A DNA stretch of 15,837 bases from CAYSND01 sp964642235 (GCA_964642235.1 CAZXOP010000037.1:1-15837); one strand, 5' to 3'; positions 1 through 8,016 are shown, counted from the first letter of the stretch. Program-made: numbers and translations. Notes: generated by a model not told the origin, from the letters alone.

Positions 1-2
1 TG

Positions 3-1958
3 GGGGTTTACGGGCAAGATTATTATCGGGAGTTCAAGGGTATGGACTCCCTCCCGAACATCTCTAAATTAGTCTATAACTCCCCCTCTTCTGTTCAATG
101 GTTAGATAATGAACAGATATCTTATATGGTTTACACCCCATCAGGGAAGGTTTTTTATCGGGCAAATGTGGCCACAGGTGCAATAATTTCCTCTTCAGAG
201 GAGCCTGCCAAAACACCCGACAATAAAAAAGAGGAGAAACCCCTCTCTGTTTTTTCTCCGGATGGTAGAGTTGAGGCATTTATTAAGGATTCTAATGTTT
301 GGGTAAGATTCTCTAATAAGGAGGTTAAGCAGTTAAGTTTTGACGGGAGTGAGAATCTCTGTTATCAAGGTTTATCATGGTCTCCTGACTCTAAGAAAAT
401 AGCGGCTATTCAGGCTCAAAAAGCGGGTATGAGGCGTATCCCATTAATAGAGTCTTCGCCAAAGGAGCAGAAACAGCCTATTCTCCAGTGGCGTGATTAT
501 TATAAGCCGGGGGATATGATTCCTACTTATAGACCTGTACTCTTTGATGTGGTGAGTATGAAGCAGATAGAGATAGATGCAAAACCTTTTGAAAACCAAT
601 ATTACCTATATCTTGATAAATGGAGTGGTGATTCCAAAGCATTTTTCTTTCTTTTTAATAAGAGGGGGCATCAGACATTCCAACTCGTTAGGGCAGATGC
701 ATCCAATGGTAGTACCACTGTCGTAGCAGATGAGACCTTTCCGACATTTGTTCATTACTATCGCTGTTATTGGAATTTTATTAAAAATGATACAGAGATT
801 ATCTGGTCATCTGAACGAGATGGGTGGAGACATCTCTATTTAATGGATGCCGTTACGGGTAAGACACTTAAACAGCTTACAAAAGGGGAGTGGATAGTTC
901 AACAAGTGGTAGATGTAAATGAAAAAGAGGGGTATATACTCTTTATGGGGAATGGGAAGAATAGAGGCGAAGACCCCTATAATAAACACTACTACCGAAT
1001 GTCGCTTGATGGGAAAGGGTTAATCGATTTAACCCCTGAAGCAGCGAATCATAAGGTTGTTTTTTCCCCTGATAAGAGATATTTTGTGGATACATATTCT
1101 CGTCCCGACCTCCCTCCTGCTACTGTTGTCCGTTCTGTGGCAGACGGTAAGGCTCTATTAGATCTCGGCACCTCTGATGTTTCGGCACTAATGCAGACAG
1201 GGTGGACTATGCCTGAGGTCTTCTCTGCAAAGGGGAGAGATGGAAAGACAGATATTTGGGGGACTATTTTCCGCCCATCTAAATTTGATCCTTCACGTAA
1301 ATACCCCGTGGTAGAGTATATCTATGCAGGACCTCATGATGCCCATGTGGTCAAAGATTTCGTAGCATATATCCGTTTCCAAAAACTGCTTGAGTCAGGA
1401 TTTATTGTTGTAACAATAGACGGAATGGGGACTGCAAATAGGTCTAAGGCGTTCCATGATGTCTGTTGGAGGAATATTAAAGATGCAGGGTTCCCCGATA
1501 GGAAACTCTGGATAAAGAGTGCAGCAGAGAAGTACCCTTATATGGATATTAATCGTGGTGTCGGGATTTATGGTTATTCCGCAGGGGGGCAGAATGCAAT
1601 GGCGGCACTCCTTTTCCACCCCGAATTTTATAAATATGCTGTTGCCCTCTGTGGATGTCACGATAACCGCATGGATAAAATTTGGTGGAATGAACAATGG
1701 ATGGGGTACCCTTTAGGCCCTTGGTACTCTGAAAGTTCTAATGTGGACAATGCTCACCTTCTTCAAGGTAAACTCCTTTTGATAAATGGAGAACTTGATG
1801 ACAATGTCGATCCTACCTCCACTCTCCAAGTGGTGAATGCCCTTATTAAAGCCGACAAACCCTTTGAGCAACTCTATCTCCCCGGTCATGGACATAGTCT
1901 TGGTAGCGATTATATTACCCACCGTGTCTTTGATTTCTTTGTCAGGAATATGAGATAA
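3..1958 (+). CDS. DPP-IV-like S9 family serine peptidase (5'-truncated)
   Basis: This is the C-terminal 651 codons of an S9 prolyl-oligopeptidase/dipeptidyl-peptidase. The frame is open to the window edge, so the real start and any signal peptide lie outside; the Met codon at 42 is probably internal. The first two thirds are beta-propeller-like, with repeated short motifs such as FSPDGR and SWSPDSKK. The last ~210 residues are the alpha/beta-hydrolase domain. Counting from the Met at 42, the likely triad is Ser513 in GYSAGG, Asp586 in GELDDNVDP and His618 in PGHGHSLG. By family, such enzymes remove dipeptides (often X-Pro) from peptides and in Bacteroidetes are usually periplasmic or outer-membrane-linked; here localisation is inferred only. 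The stop lies 13 nt before rsmE, so the two may be co-transcribed. Family assignment is firm; substrate is unknown. Confidence 0.9.
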   Translation, partial: GVYGQDYYREFKGMDSLPNISKLVYNSPSSVQWLDNEQISYMVYTPSGKVFYRANVATGAIISSSEEPAKTPDNKKEEKPLSVFSPDGRVEAFIKDSNVWVRFSNKEVKQLSFDGSENLCYQGLSWSPDSKKIAAIQAQKAGMRRIPLIESSPKEQKQPILQWRDYYKPGDMIPTYRPVLFDVVSMKQIEIDAKPFENQYYLYLDKWSGDSKAFFFLFNKRGHQTFQLVRADASNGSTTVVADETFPTFVHYYRCYWNFIKNDTEIIWSSERDGWRHLYLMDAVTGKTLKQLTKGEWIVQQVVDVNEKEGYILFMGNGKNRGEDPYNKHYYRMSLDGKGLIDLTPEAANHKVVFSPDKRYFVDTYSRPDLPPATVVRSVADGKALLDLGTSDVSALMQTGWTMPEVFSAKGRDGKTDIWGTIFRPSKFDPSRKYPVVEYIYAGPHDAHVVKDFVAYIRFQKLLESGFIVVTIDGMGTANRSKAFHDVCWRNIKDAGFPDRKLWIKSAAEKYPYMDINRGVGIYGYSAGGQNAMAALLFHPEFYKYAVALCGCHDNRMDKIWWNEQWMGYPLGPWYSESSNVDNAHLLQGKLLLINGELDDNVDPTSTLQVVNALIKADKPFEQLYLPGHGHSLGSDYITHRVFDFFVRNMR

Positions 1959-1971
1959 TATTATAATTGTT

Positions 1972-2727
1972 ATGGAGATATTTTATTCAAAAAAGATAAA
2001 AGGGGATAAGATAACCCTCTCGGCTGAGGAGTCTGGGCATTGTGTGAGAGTCTTGAGGTATGCAAAAGGGGATTCGGTAATGGTGAGTGGTGGGGATGGA
2101 AATCTTTACAGATGCCTGCTTGAAAAGGATTCCCCTGTTGCTGCAGAGCTTCAAATCGTTAAGATAGAGGGGGAGTTCGGAGGACATAACTATTTTCTTC
2201 ATGTTGCGGTTGCCCCTACTAAAAACAATGAGAGGTTTGAGTGGTTCCTTGAAAAGGCAACAGAGATAGGGGTAGATGAGATAACTCCCTTACTTTGTGA
2301 TCACTCAGAGCGAAAAGTGGTCAAAGAGGAGAGGATGGAGCGGGTGGTTCTTGCTGCTGCCAAACAGTCCCTGAAAGGGTTTGTCCCGAAAGTTCACCCT
2401 TTAACGGCATTCAAGGAGTTTATTTCCCACACTGCTCAGTTTGAAGGGAAGAAGTTCATAGCTTATTGTGATAGAACGCTTATAAACTCCGAGGGGTTCG
2501 CAATACCGAGAGTTCCAATTATGACAGCTCTGAAATCTGGTCTCCCCGGAGAGGGTACTGCCTCTAAAGCAATGATTCTTATAGGACCAGAAGGGGATTT
2601 TTCGAGAGAGGAGGTGCAAATTGCTTTTGATGCAGGGTTTATTCCAATCTCTTTTGGAGAGTCACGTCTCCGCACAGAGACTGCTGCACTTTTGGCGGTC
2701 TCCTCGCTTTATCTTGCTTCGCAATAG
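1972..2727 (+). CDS. rsmE: 16S rRNA m3U1498 methyltransferase RsmE
   Basis: This 251-residue protein has the usual RsmE length and layout: a small N-terminal PUA-like RNA-binding domain (about residues 1-70) followed by a SPOUT methyltransferase domain. Diagnostic stretches are FLEKATEIGVDEITPL near the domain junction, IGPEGDFSREEV, and the C-terminal RLRTETAALLAVSSL, which form the knotted S-adenosylmethionine site. By family it methylates N3 of U1498 in 16S rRNA on the assembled 30S subunit in the cytosol. It starts 13 nt after the peptidase stop. Its stop lies 4 nt from the stop of the opposing tsaC, leaving no space for a separate terminator, so the two converging transcripts must overlap. 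The Met at 1972 fits the family start; no clear Shine-Dalgarno sequence is seen. Confidence 0.94.
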   Translation: MEIFYSKKIKGDKITLSAEESGHCVRVLRYAKGDSVMVSGGDGNLYRCLLEKDSPVAAELQIVKIEGEFGGHNYFLHVAVAPTKNNERFEWFLEKATEIGVDEITPLLCDHSERKVVKEERMERVVLAAAKQSLKGFVPKVHPLTAFKEFISHTAQFEGKKFIAYCDRTLINSEGFAIPRVPIMTALKSGLPGEGTASKAMILIGPEGDFSREEVQIAFDAGFIPISFGESRLRTETAALLAVSSLYLASQ

Positions 2728-2731
2728 ACCC

Positions 2732-3295
2732 CTATTCCCTAATAACTTTTACTTCGGAGTGGAGCCCTAATTTAATTATGGATGAGGGTTCCCCTGTGGC
2801 ATCCTCTTCATAAATTGGGTCTGCGACCCACTCTACTGCCTTTAGAATCTCACCGGAAATCTCCTCATAACAGGTAGGGGCTTCCTCCCCAGAAATGTTT
2901 GCGGATGTAGAGACAATTGGTCTTTTGAACTTCTTAATTAGCTCGATACAAAACTCGTTTTTCGGTATTCTAATCGCCACTGAACCATCTTCAGCAACCA
3001 CTTCGGGAGCAAGTCCCACCCCTTGCGGATAGATAATGGTGAGGGGTTTGTCGGCCAACTCAATAAGTGTCAATGCCATTTCAGGTATCTCCTTGACATA
3101 CTTTGCAATCATATCAATATCAGAGGCAAGGACAATAAGGCTCTTAGAACCGCTTCTTCCCTTAATATTAAAGATCTCTTCAACAGCTTTAGGGTTTGTG
3201 GCGTCACACCCTAACCCCCAAATAGTATCAGTTGGATATAAGATTACGCCACCCTCTTTTAGTATTTGACACGCTTCATTAATTTCCGGTTTCAT
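2732..3295 (-). CDS. tsaC: L-threonylcarbamoyladenylate synthase (TsaC/YrdC/Sua5 family)
   Basis: This 187-residue protein has the length of the short TsaC/YrdC form without the Sua5 C-terminal extension. It shows the family signature near the N-terminus (LYPTDTIWGLGCDA), followed by a KGR-containing loop (FNIKGRSGSKSLIVL), AIRIPKNEFC and the STSANISGEEAPT nucleotide-binding segment. By family it makes threonylcarbamoyl-AMP from Thr, bicarbonate and ATP, the first step of t6A37 modification in tRNAs reading ANN codons. It is the last gene of the leftward operon and begins 2 nt after the stop of the endonuclease/exonuclease/phosphatase gene. No terminator is visible before it meets rsmE. Confidence 0.93.
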   Translation of the reverse strand: MKPEINEACQILKEGGVILYPTDTIWGLGCDATNPKAVEEIFNIKGRSGSKSLIVLASDIDMIAKYVKEIPEMALTLIELADKPLTIIYPQGVGLAPEVVAEDGSVAIRIPKNEFCIELIKKFKRPIVSTSANISGEEAPTCYEEISGEILKAVEWVADPIYEEDATGEPSSIIKLGLHSEVKVIRE

Positions 3296-3297
3296 AG

Positions 3298-4374
3298 CTA
3301 TATATAAATTTTTGTTACTACAGGATAATGGTCGGAATATGGGATTTTATGTACTTTATGGCTCGCCACCTCGAATGGGGTAGGGACCAAAATATAATCT
3401 ATTCTAAGCATGGGCCAAAAGGTGGAATAAGTGGCACTAAACCCTTTTCCTGCCTCTAAGAAAGTATCTTTCCGATTCTTGCTCAATCGGTGATAAGTGT
3501 AGGACGTCGGTGTGTCATTAAAATCCCCACAGACTATTGAGAGATAGTCACTCTCCCTAATATTTTTTAGCACCTCTTCTACTTGTTCTGCACGTTTTGC
3601 ATTACTTCCCCGCATCCTTCCATGTACCTCAATCAATTCTGCCGGAAAGTCCTCATGCTTGGAGCGATATTTTTTTACCAAAGAGGTGAAAGAGATATTG
3701 TAAGATTCCAAATGACAATTATATACTCGAACAGTTTTCTCTCCGATTTTAATATCGGAATAGATAGAGAGGTTAGTGCTTTTTTTGAAACTTATATTTC
3801 CTTTGGAGATAATCGGGTATTTGCTTATGGTTAGGTTCCCGAAAAACTCATTGTTTCGAAGTTTATAAAAATGGTAGTGGATATAAGGATACGCACGGAA
3901 CATCTTGCGAAGTGAAGCGGTGTCAGGTGTATTAAACTCTTGAAAACAAGCGATAGAGGGGTTCTCCTGAGAGATAAATTTTAGTATATTCTCTTTAGTA
4001 ATATTCCTAGGAGTCTTTTTCTGATCGGCAGAGAACATTCCGAGATTATATGAAATAAAAACCGCTTCTCTCCCTTGATACTCTTGTGCCTCTTCATTGT
4101 TTATCCCGAGGAAGAGGTTTGCGAAGAGGAGGATAGGGAGCATAGAAATTAATGGGACGAAAGCTGATTTAGAGCGGCGGATGGTGGCTACTACGAGAAG
4201 TATAAGATTAAGACCCACTATAGGTATAAAATAGAGTCCGAAGAAACTTGGGAACCAAAGCTTAGTAGGATTAATGAAAATAGAGATATAAGCAAGGAAC
4301 AGAGCAGCCGCCCCAATAATCAGTACTATTCTGAAAATCAGACTAAATACGGAGAATTTCCTTTTCTTGCCCAT
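3298..4374 (-). CDS. Membrane-anchored endonuclease/exonuclease/phosphatase-family protein
   Basis: The first ~91 of 358 residues form three hydrophobic helices (about 10-34, 41-65 and 72-91). The rest is an EEP (DNase I-like) catalytic domain. Metal and catalytic residues are recognisable: Asn110 in SYNLGMF, Glu146 in CFQEF, Asp284 and Asn286 in GDFNDTP, Asp326 in RIDYILVP, and Asp348-His349 in SDHYP. The active site therefore looks intact. With the lysine-rich N-terminus inside, three helices would put the catalytic domain outside the cytoplasm, so an extracytoplasmic nucleic acid, phospholipid or other phosphodiester substrate is plausible, but the sequence does not decide it. It sits 9 nt after the rhomboid gene and 2 nt before tsaC, inside the mutL operon. 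Family is firm; function is open. Confidence 0.87.
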   Translation of the reverse strand: MGKKRKFSVFSLIFRIVLIIGAAALFLAYISIFINPTKLWFPSFFGLYFIPIVGLNLILLVVATIRRSKSAFVPLISMLPILLFANLFLGINNEEAQEYQGREAVFISYNLGMFSADQKKTPRNITKENILKFISQENPSIACFQEFNTPDTASLRKMFRAYPYIHYHFYKLRNNEFFGNLTISKYPIISKGNISFKKSTNLSIYSDIKIGEKTVRVYNCHLESYNISFTSLVKKYRSKHEDFPAELIEVHGRMRGSNAKRAEQVEEVLKNIRESDYLSIVCGDFNDTPTSYTYHRLSKNRKDTFLEAGKGFSATYSTFWPMLRIDYILVPTPFEVASHKVHKIPYSDHYPVVTKIYI

Positions 4375-4383
4375 AAATCTTAA

Positions 4384-5016
4384 CTAATAGTATAGTTTGT
4401 TCTTTTTCTTCCAGTAAAGAATAAGCATCAACCCGAAAATCATACCACCAAGGTGTGCAAAATGAGCCACATTGCCCTGAGCTCCTGTTATCCCTAAGGT
4501 GAGTTCAATAACACCAAAGATCAATACGAACCACTTTGCTTTCAGAGCAATAGGGGGGAAAATAAGTCTCAGCACATTGTTCGGGAACAACATTCCGTAA
4601 GCGAGCAGAAGACCATAAACAGCACCTGAGGCACCCACCGTGGGAGTTCTCATAATACCATTGATAATCATTGGATTGCCACCGAGAGTCTGTAAATACA
4701 TCACAAATTCATGGGAGAGGGCAGCCCCAATTCCTGTAATAAAATAGTACAATAAGAACTTTTTGGTTCCCCAAATATTTTCAAGCACCATCCCGAAAAT
4801 CCACAAAGTGTACATATTGAAGAAGAGATGCCAAAACCCACCATGCATAAAAATATGGGTTACGAGTTGGTAAATCCTAAAAAAGGGAGAACCGAAATAA
4901 AATAGTGCGCAATATTCGTACATTACATCTCCTAAAAACATCGAAGCAATGTACATTATTACATTGATAATTATGATATTCCCCACAGCAGGGGACATGT
5001 TGTTTCTAAAATTCAT
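4384..5016 (-). CDS. Rhomboid-family intramembrane serine protease
   Basis: This 210-residue polytopic membrane protein has the bacterial six-helix rhomboid core. Catalytic Ser130 lies in the GASGAVYG motif, and the paired His185 lies in the AHFAHLGG motif of the last helix. The first conserved block, HIFMHGGFWHLFFNMYTLW, precedes them and contains the HxxxN pattern (His63, Asn67) that shapes the oxyanion site. By family it cleaves single-pass membrane proteins within or near the bilayer. It begins 2 nt after the mutL stop and ends 9 nt before the EEP gene, which suggests translational coupling. A second Met at residue 7 is an alternative start. The substrate cannot be inferred from context. 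Confidence 0.93.
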   Translation of the reverse strand: MNFRNNMSPAVGNIIIINVIMYIASMFLGDVMYEYCALFYFGSPFFRIYQLVTHIFMHGGFWHLFFNMYTLWIFGMVLENIWGTKKFLLYYFITGIGAALSHEFVMYLQTLGGNPMIINGIMRTPTVGASGAVYGLLLAYGMLFPNNVLRLIFPPIALKAKWFVLIFGVIELTLGITGAQGNVAHFAHLGGMIFGLMLILYWKKKNKLYY

Positions 5017-5018
5017 CT

Positions 5019-6803
5019 TTATAAAAATCTTTGTATTTCATCCATTGTTAAAATCGTCATACAACTTCTGCCATCTACGGTGTAACCCGGTTCGTTGCAT
5101 AAAAATAGAGAGTCCACCAATAATTGTGCCTCTAAATTAGTAAACCTCTCATAATTTCCCTCCCTTGCTCCGGATTTAGCAAGTGCTTCCGCTATTTTAC
5201 TCCTCCCGTCAGCCCTACTAAACGGGTCGGAGCCGGCTTCGGAGAGTGCAGAGACAAGTTCGTCTATACTTAATCTTACAGCCTCAGGATCTGCGCTATA
5301 GCCATCTGGCAAACCTGAAACTATAACTGAATTACCTCCAAAAGGTCTGATGTCAAAACCGAGATTTTTTAACCTTTCTGCATCTTCCATAAGGATGGAA
5401 TATGAAATAGGGTCAAGTTCGATAACCTCCTCAAATAGTGAGCATTGAATTATGGGAGCCTCGTTGTCGAGAGACTTAAGATATCTCTCATAAAAGATGC
5501 GCTCTTTAGCCCTCGAAATATGGATTAGTAAAACTCCCGATTTAACAGGTGTCAGTATATATTTATTTTGTAGAACAATAAAAGAACCACCGGTGTGTTT
5601 CTCTTCAAAAACCCTTTCAGACCCCTCTGTGAAGTTACTTTCAGTATAGCGGTTCTGAGTCCCTGAAGATTTATAAGGTCTTTCGTATCTCCCCTCACTA
5701 TTTTGGAAAGGGTTAAAAAGAGGGTCGTAATCTATCTTTGGCGGACGAATATACCCCCCTTTAAGTGGAATGGGAATCTCCGGAACCCCTTCAGTATCAA
5801 AGTCTATGCTTGGGGCAAATGAACTTCTCCCTAAAACTTCCCTAACGGAGGCATTTAGTACTTCGAATAGGATCGATTCATTCTCAAACTTGACTTCTAT
5901 CTTTGCAGGGTGTATGTTTATATCAATGCTTTCCGGTTCGGTCTCGATAAAGATAAAATATGATGGGGTATAACCCTCAGGAATAAGTTTCTCGTAGGCT
6001 TTAAGTACAGCTTTATGAAGATAAGGAGATCTGAAAAACCTCCCATTTACGAAAAAATATTGGTTCCCCACACTCTTTCGGGCATCTTCGGGTTTCCCTA
6101 TAAAACCATATATTTTGGCAAACTCGGTAGTGGTATTCAGATCCACCAACTCTTTTATAAAATCCTTTCCTGCTACCTCTAATATTCTCTGTTTAAGCAT
6201 ATTGGTGGCTCTAAGCGTGAAAAGGTCTTTTTTATTATGAGTAAGTTTTAAGTTTATTTCAGGGTGGCATAATGCAACACGAATAAATTCGGTGGTTATA
6301 TGTCTAAACTCTGCGTTTTCACTTTTAAGAAATTTCCTTCGTGCAGGAACGTTGTAGAATATGTTTCTTACGGAGATATTAGTTCCATCGCTACAGGTGA
6401 TTGCCTCTTCTGAAAGGAGCTTAGACTCTGCAAAAACCACTTCGGTACCTACATCGCTCCCACTTTTCTTGGTTTTTAACGAGACATTTGAAACAGCAGC
6501 TATAGAGGCGAGGGCTTCACCACGGAAACCATAAGTCATAATCGCTTCGAGATCGGCAGCAGTAGAAATCTTAGAGGTGGCGTGTCTTAAAAAGCAGGTC
6601 TTTGCCTCTTCCGGCGTCATACCTCCTCCGTCATCTATTACTTGAATAAGGGTTCTACCTGAATCAGAGATATTTACAGTAATGCTCTTCGCACCGGCAT
6701 CCACGCTATTTTCCAATAACTCTTTTACCACAGAGGAGGGGCGATTTATCACCTCTCCTGCCGCTATAAGATTAGAAATATGTGTGGGGAGTATTTGCAG
6801 CAT
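5019..6803 (-). CDS. mutL: DNA mismatch repair protein MutL
   Basis: This 594-residue protein has the complete GHKL ATPase head of MutL: ELLENSVDAG with catalytic Glu31, IDDGGGM at 56-62 and GFRGEALAS at 92-100. A transducer domain follows to about 330, then a low-complexity linker and the C-terminal dimerisation domain (about 405-594). By family it couples MutS mismatch recognition to downstream strand processing. The region that carries DQHA(x2)E(x4)E in endonucleolytic MutLs reads HISRAKERIFYE at 428-439. The two Glu are kept, but the Asp and the motif His are not. The C-terminus reads YTVDGRSC where a CPHGRP-like motif might be sought. It may therefore lack nicking activity or use a lineage-specific site. 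Its start overlaps the upstream stop by 1 nt (TAATG). Confidence 0.96.
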   Translation of the reverse strand: MLQILPTHISNLIAAGEVINRPSSVVKELLENSVDAGAKSITVNISDSGRTLIQVIDDGGGMTPEEAKTCFLRHATSKISTAADLEAIMTYGFRGEALASIAAVSNVSLKTKKSGSDVGTEVVFAESKLLSEEAITCSDGTNISVRNIFYNVPARRKFLKSENAEFRHITTEFIRVALCHPEINLKLTHNKKDLFTLRATNMLKQRILEVAGKDFIKELVDLNTTTEFAKIYGFIGKPEDARKSVGNQYFFVNGRFFRSPYLHKAVLKAYEKLIPEGYTPSYFIFIETEPESIDINIHPAKIEVKFENESILFEVLNASVREVLGRSSFAPSIDFDTEGVPEIPIPLKGGYIRPPKIDYDPLFNPFQNSEGRYERPYKSSGTQNRYTESNFTEGSERVFEEKHTGGSFIVLQNKYILTPVKSGVLLIHISRAKERIFYERYLKSLDNEAPIIQCSLFEEVIELDPISYSILMEDAERLKNLGFDIRPFGGNSVIVSGLPDGYSADPEAVRLSIDELVSALSEAGSDPFSRADGRSKIAEALAKSGAREGNYERFTNLEAQLLVDSLFLCNEPGYTVDGRSCMTILTMDEIQRFL

Positions 6804-7135
6804 TAGAGAGAGTACAATATCCAGCTATAATATTGAGCGAAATAATAAATCAATGCAAATAAAACCACAAGAGTAACAAGTGTGATAATTTTCTTGGTAG
6901 AAGATTTCATAGCATGTCTCTTATGATCATCAGAAGAGTTACGCAATTTCCCGCGTAGATACTGCCCCGGACGATATTTGTCATTTTCAACAACACGTCC
7001 CTCTTTTAGGGCTTTTTCTCTCTCAATATCTTGGAGGAGTAACTCCCTTCTCTCCTTTTTCTCATCATAATAGAGTGGTTCGTAATGAAATACCCTATGT
7101 TTAGGTGTGCTGAAAAAGCTAATTTTAAGTGCCAT
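6803..7135 (-). CDS. Small single-helix membrane protein upstream of mutL
   Basis: I do not recognise a named function. The 110-residue product begins MALKISFFSTPKHRVFHYEP, is highly charged in the middle (many Lys, Arg and Glu from about 25 to 80) and ends in one hydrophobic helix (about 87-103) with a very short tail. This suggests a cytoplasmic domain anchored by its C-terminus. An upstream in-frame Met at 7156 lies at or before the predicted transcription start (~7151, from the minus-7 box at 7158-7165), so the Met at 7135 is preferred. It is the first gene of the mutL-rhomboid-EEP-tsaC operon, and its stop codon shares one base with the mutL start. Small proteins beginning with this FSTPKxxxFxYxP-like pattern occur in Bacteroidetes as far as I recall, but no role can be assigned. 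Confidence 0.75.
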   Translation of the reverse strand: MALKISFFSTPKHRVFHYEPLYYDEKKERRELLLQDIEREKALKEGRVVENDKYRPGQYLRGKLRNSSDDHKRHAMKSSTKKIITLVTLVVLFALIYYFAQYYSWILYSL

Positions 7136-7157
7136 AACAATTGTTTTTATTAACAAG

Positions 7158-7165
7158 CAAAGATA
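7158..7165 (-). promoter_or_regulatory. Minus-7 box of the mutL-operon promoter
   Basis: On the minus strand this reads TATCTTTG, a full match to the Bacteroidetes TAnnTTTG minus-7 element. Transcription would start near 7151, leaving a leader of about 15 nt before the Met at 7135. No TTTG-like minus-33 element is seen at the expected 19-21 nt spacing. It lies only 13 nt from the oppositely directed ispF box. Confidence 0.65.
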
Positions 7166-7178
7166 TAAAAAAAATATC

Positions 7179-7186
7179 TACTTTTG
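7179..7186 (+). promoter_or_regulatory. Minus-7 box of the ispF promoter (leaderless layout)
   Basis: TACTTTTG matches the Bacteroidetes TAnnTTTG consensus and ends 5 nt before the ispF ATG at 7192. With the start site about 7 nt after the final G, the mRNA would begin at or within a base of the start codon. No clear minus-33 element is visible. Confidence 0.65.
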
Positions 7187-7191
7187 TAATT

Positions 7192-7677
7192 ATGGAATTG
7201 CAAGATATAAGAATTGGGAACGGATATGACGTTCATAGGTTAGCAGCAGGGCTCCCATTAGTTTTGGGCGGAGTCGAAATACCTCATACAAAAGGGTGTG
7301 TGGCACACTCTGACGGGGATGTTATTATTCACGCACTCTGTGATGCTCTCTTAGGGGCACTTGCACTTGGAGATATTGGAATCCATTTTCCCGACACCTC
7401 AGACGAATACTTAAAGATAGATAGTAAAATACTCCTTTCAAAAGTTATGGAGATGATTACCTCTAAAGGGTACCGTGTCGGGAATGTCGATATTACCGTT
7501 ATTTGTGAAAAACCAAAACTTGCTCCTCATAATGCCAAAATGCGCCAGACTCTTGCCTCGCTCTTAAATATCCATATAGACTCCCTCTCAATAAAGGCGA
7601 CGACATCTGAAACTATTGGGTTTGTGGGGCGTGAAGAGGGGATCGAGGCTTATGCTTCGGTACTTCTGCTAAGATAA
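7192..7677 (+). CDS. ispF: 2-C-methyl-D-erythritol 2,4-cyclodiphosphate synthase IspF
   Basis: The 161-residue protein matches the usual IspF length. Metal ligands are visible as Asp13 and His15 in GNGYDVHRL and His47 in SDGDVIIHALCDALLGA. The C-terminal signature ATTSETIGFVGREEGIEA supplies the cytidine/diphosphate-binding loop. By family, a homotrimer converts CDP-methylerythritol 2-phosphate to the cyclic diphosphate in the non-mevalonate isoprenoid pathway in the cytosol. An in-frame Met at 7141 would add 17 residues, but these precede the predicted transcription start (~7193), and family members begin close to the G(N/H)GYDVH motif, so 7192 is chosen. It diverges from the mutL operon. 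Confidence 0.95.
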   Translation: MELQDIRIGNGYDVHRLAAGLPLVLGGVEIPHTKGCVAHSDGDVIIHALCDALLGALALGDIGIHFPDTSDEYLKIDSKILLSKVMEMITSKGYRVGNVDITVICEKPKLAPHNAKMRQTLASLLNIHIDSLSIKATTSETIGFVGREEGIEAYASVLLLR

Positions 7678-7703
7678 AAGAGATTCGTTTTTCCAAATAG
7701 CTA

Positions 7704-7733
7704 TTGCAATTTTATAAAAACTTGTTACCTTTG
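7704..7733 (+). promoter_or_regulatory. Promoter of the tRNA-Gln/tRNA-Met unit
   Basis: TTG at 7704-7706 (within ATTG) and TACCTTTG at 7726-7733 are separated by 19 nt, the spacing of the Bacteroidetes TTTG-N19-TAnnTTTG promoter. The predicted start is near 7740, about 26 nt before tRNA-Gln. This is the best-formed promoter in the window, as expected for stable RNA. Confidence 0.82.
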
Positions 7734-7765
7734 CACTCCCTTTTTGGGCAGAGTTCATTATCTAT

Positions 7766-7836
7766 TGAGCTATAGTGTAATGGCAGCACGACAGATTCTG
7801 GCTCTGTAAATCTAGGTTCGACTCCTAGTAGCTCAA
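7766..7836 (+). tRNA. tRNA-Gln (anticodon CTG)
   Basis: A complete cloverleaf can be drawn. The acceptor stem is TGAGCTA/TAGCTCA, the anticodon stem is ACAGA/TCTGT with loop TTCTGGC (anticodon CTG), and the T arm is CTAGG-TTCGACT-CCTAG. The discriminator base is A. The unpaired-tolerant U1-A72 pair is typical of bacterial tRNA-Gln. No CCA is encoded, so the end must be added by the CCA-adding enzyme. Confidence 0.95.
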
Positions 7837-7843
7837 CATTTTT

Positions 7844-7917
7844 GGCGAGATAGCTCAGATGGTTAGAGCGCATGATTCATAATCATGAGGTCCCGAGTTC
7901 AATTCTCGGTCTCGCTA
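7844..7917 (+). tRNA. tRNA-Met (anticodon CAT)
   Basis: The acceptor stem is GGCGAGA/TCTCGCT with a G1-U72 wobble. The D arm is GCTC-AGATGGTTA-GAGC. The anticodon stem is CATGA/TCATG with loop TTCATAA (CAT), and the T arm is CCGAG-TTCAATT-CTCGG. The discriminator is A and CCA is not encoded. It lacks the three G-C pairs of initiator anticodon stems, so an elongator Met is most likely. A lysidine-modified tRNA-Ile2 also carries CAT and cannot be fully excluded from sequence alone. It lies 7 nt after tRNA-Gln in the same transcript. Confidence 0.92.
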
Positions 7918-7927
7918 CATTGAAAAC

Positions 7928-7959
7928 AAAGCACTTACAGTCTCTGTAGGTGCTTTTTT
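7928..7959 (+). terminator. Rho-independent terminator after the tRNA pair
   Basis: AAAGCACTTACAG and CTGTAGGTGCTTT form a 13-bp stem (one G-U pair) around a TCT loop, followed by a T run. On the opposite strand the hairpin is followed by TTGTTTTC, so it may also end the leftward XRE transcript from 8017. Confidence 0.9.
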
Positions 7960-8016
7960 ATTTATCGGGCTTTTTAATTTGCACAGAATTTACACAAATC
8001 AGGGAGTTATATCCGG

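Noticed and set aside
42..44. ATG as the genuine start of the S9 peptidase
   Set aside because: The frame is open to the window edge with peptidase-like sequence before it, and the secretion signal expected of this family is missing, so the gene most likely starts outside the window.
2728..2731. Terminator between the converging rsmE and tsaC genes
   Set aside because: Only 4 nt separate the stop codons and no hairpin with a T run could be drawn there.
7141..7191. Upstream Met for ispF adding 17 residues
   Set aside because: The extension precedes the predicted transcription start, contains the promoter box, and does not match the family N-terminus.
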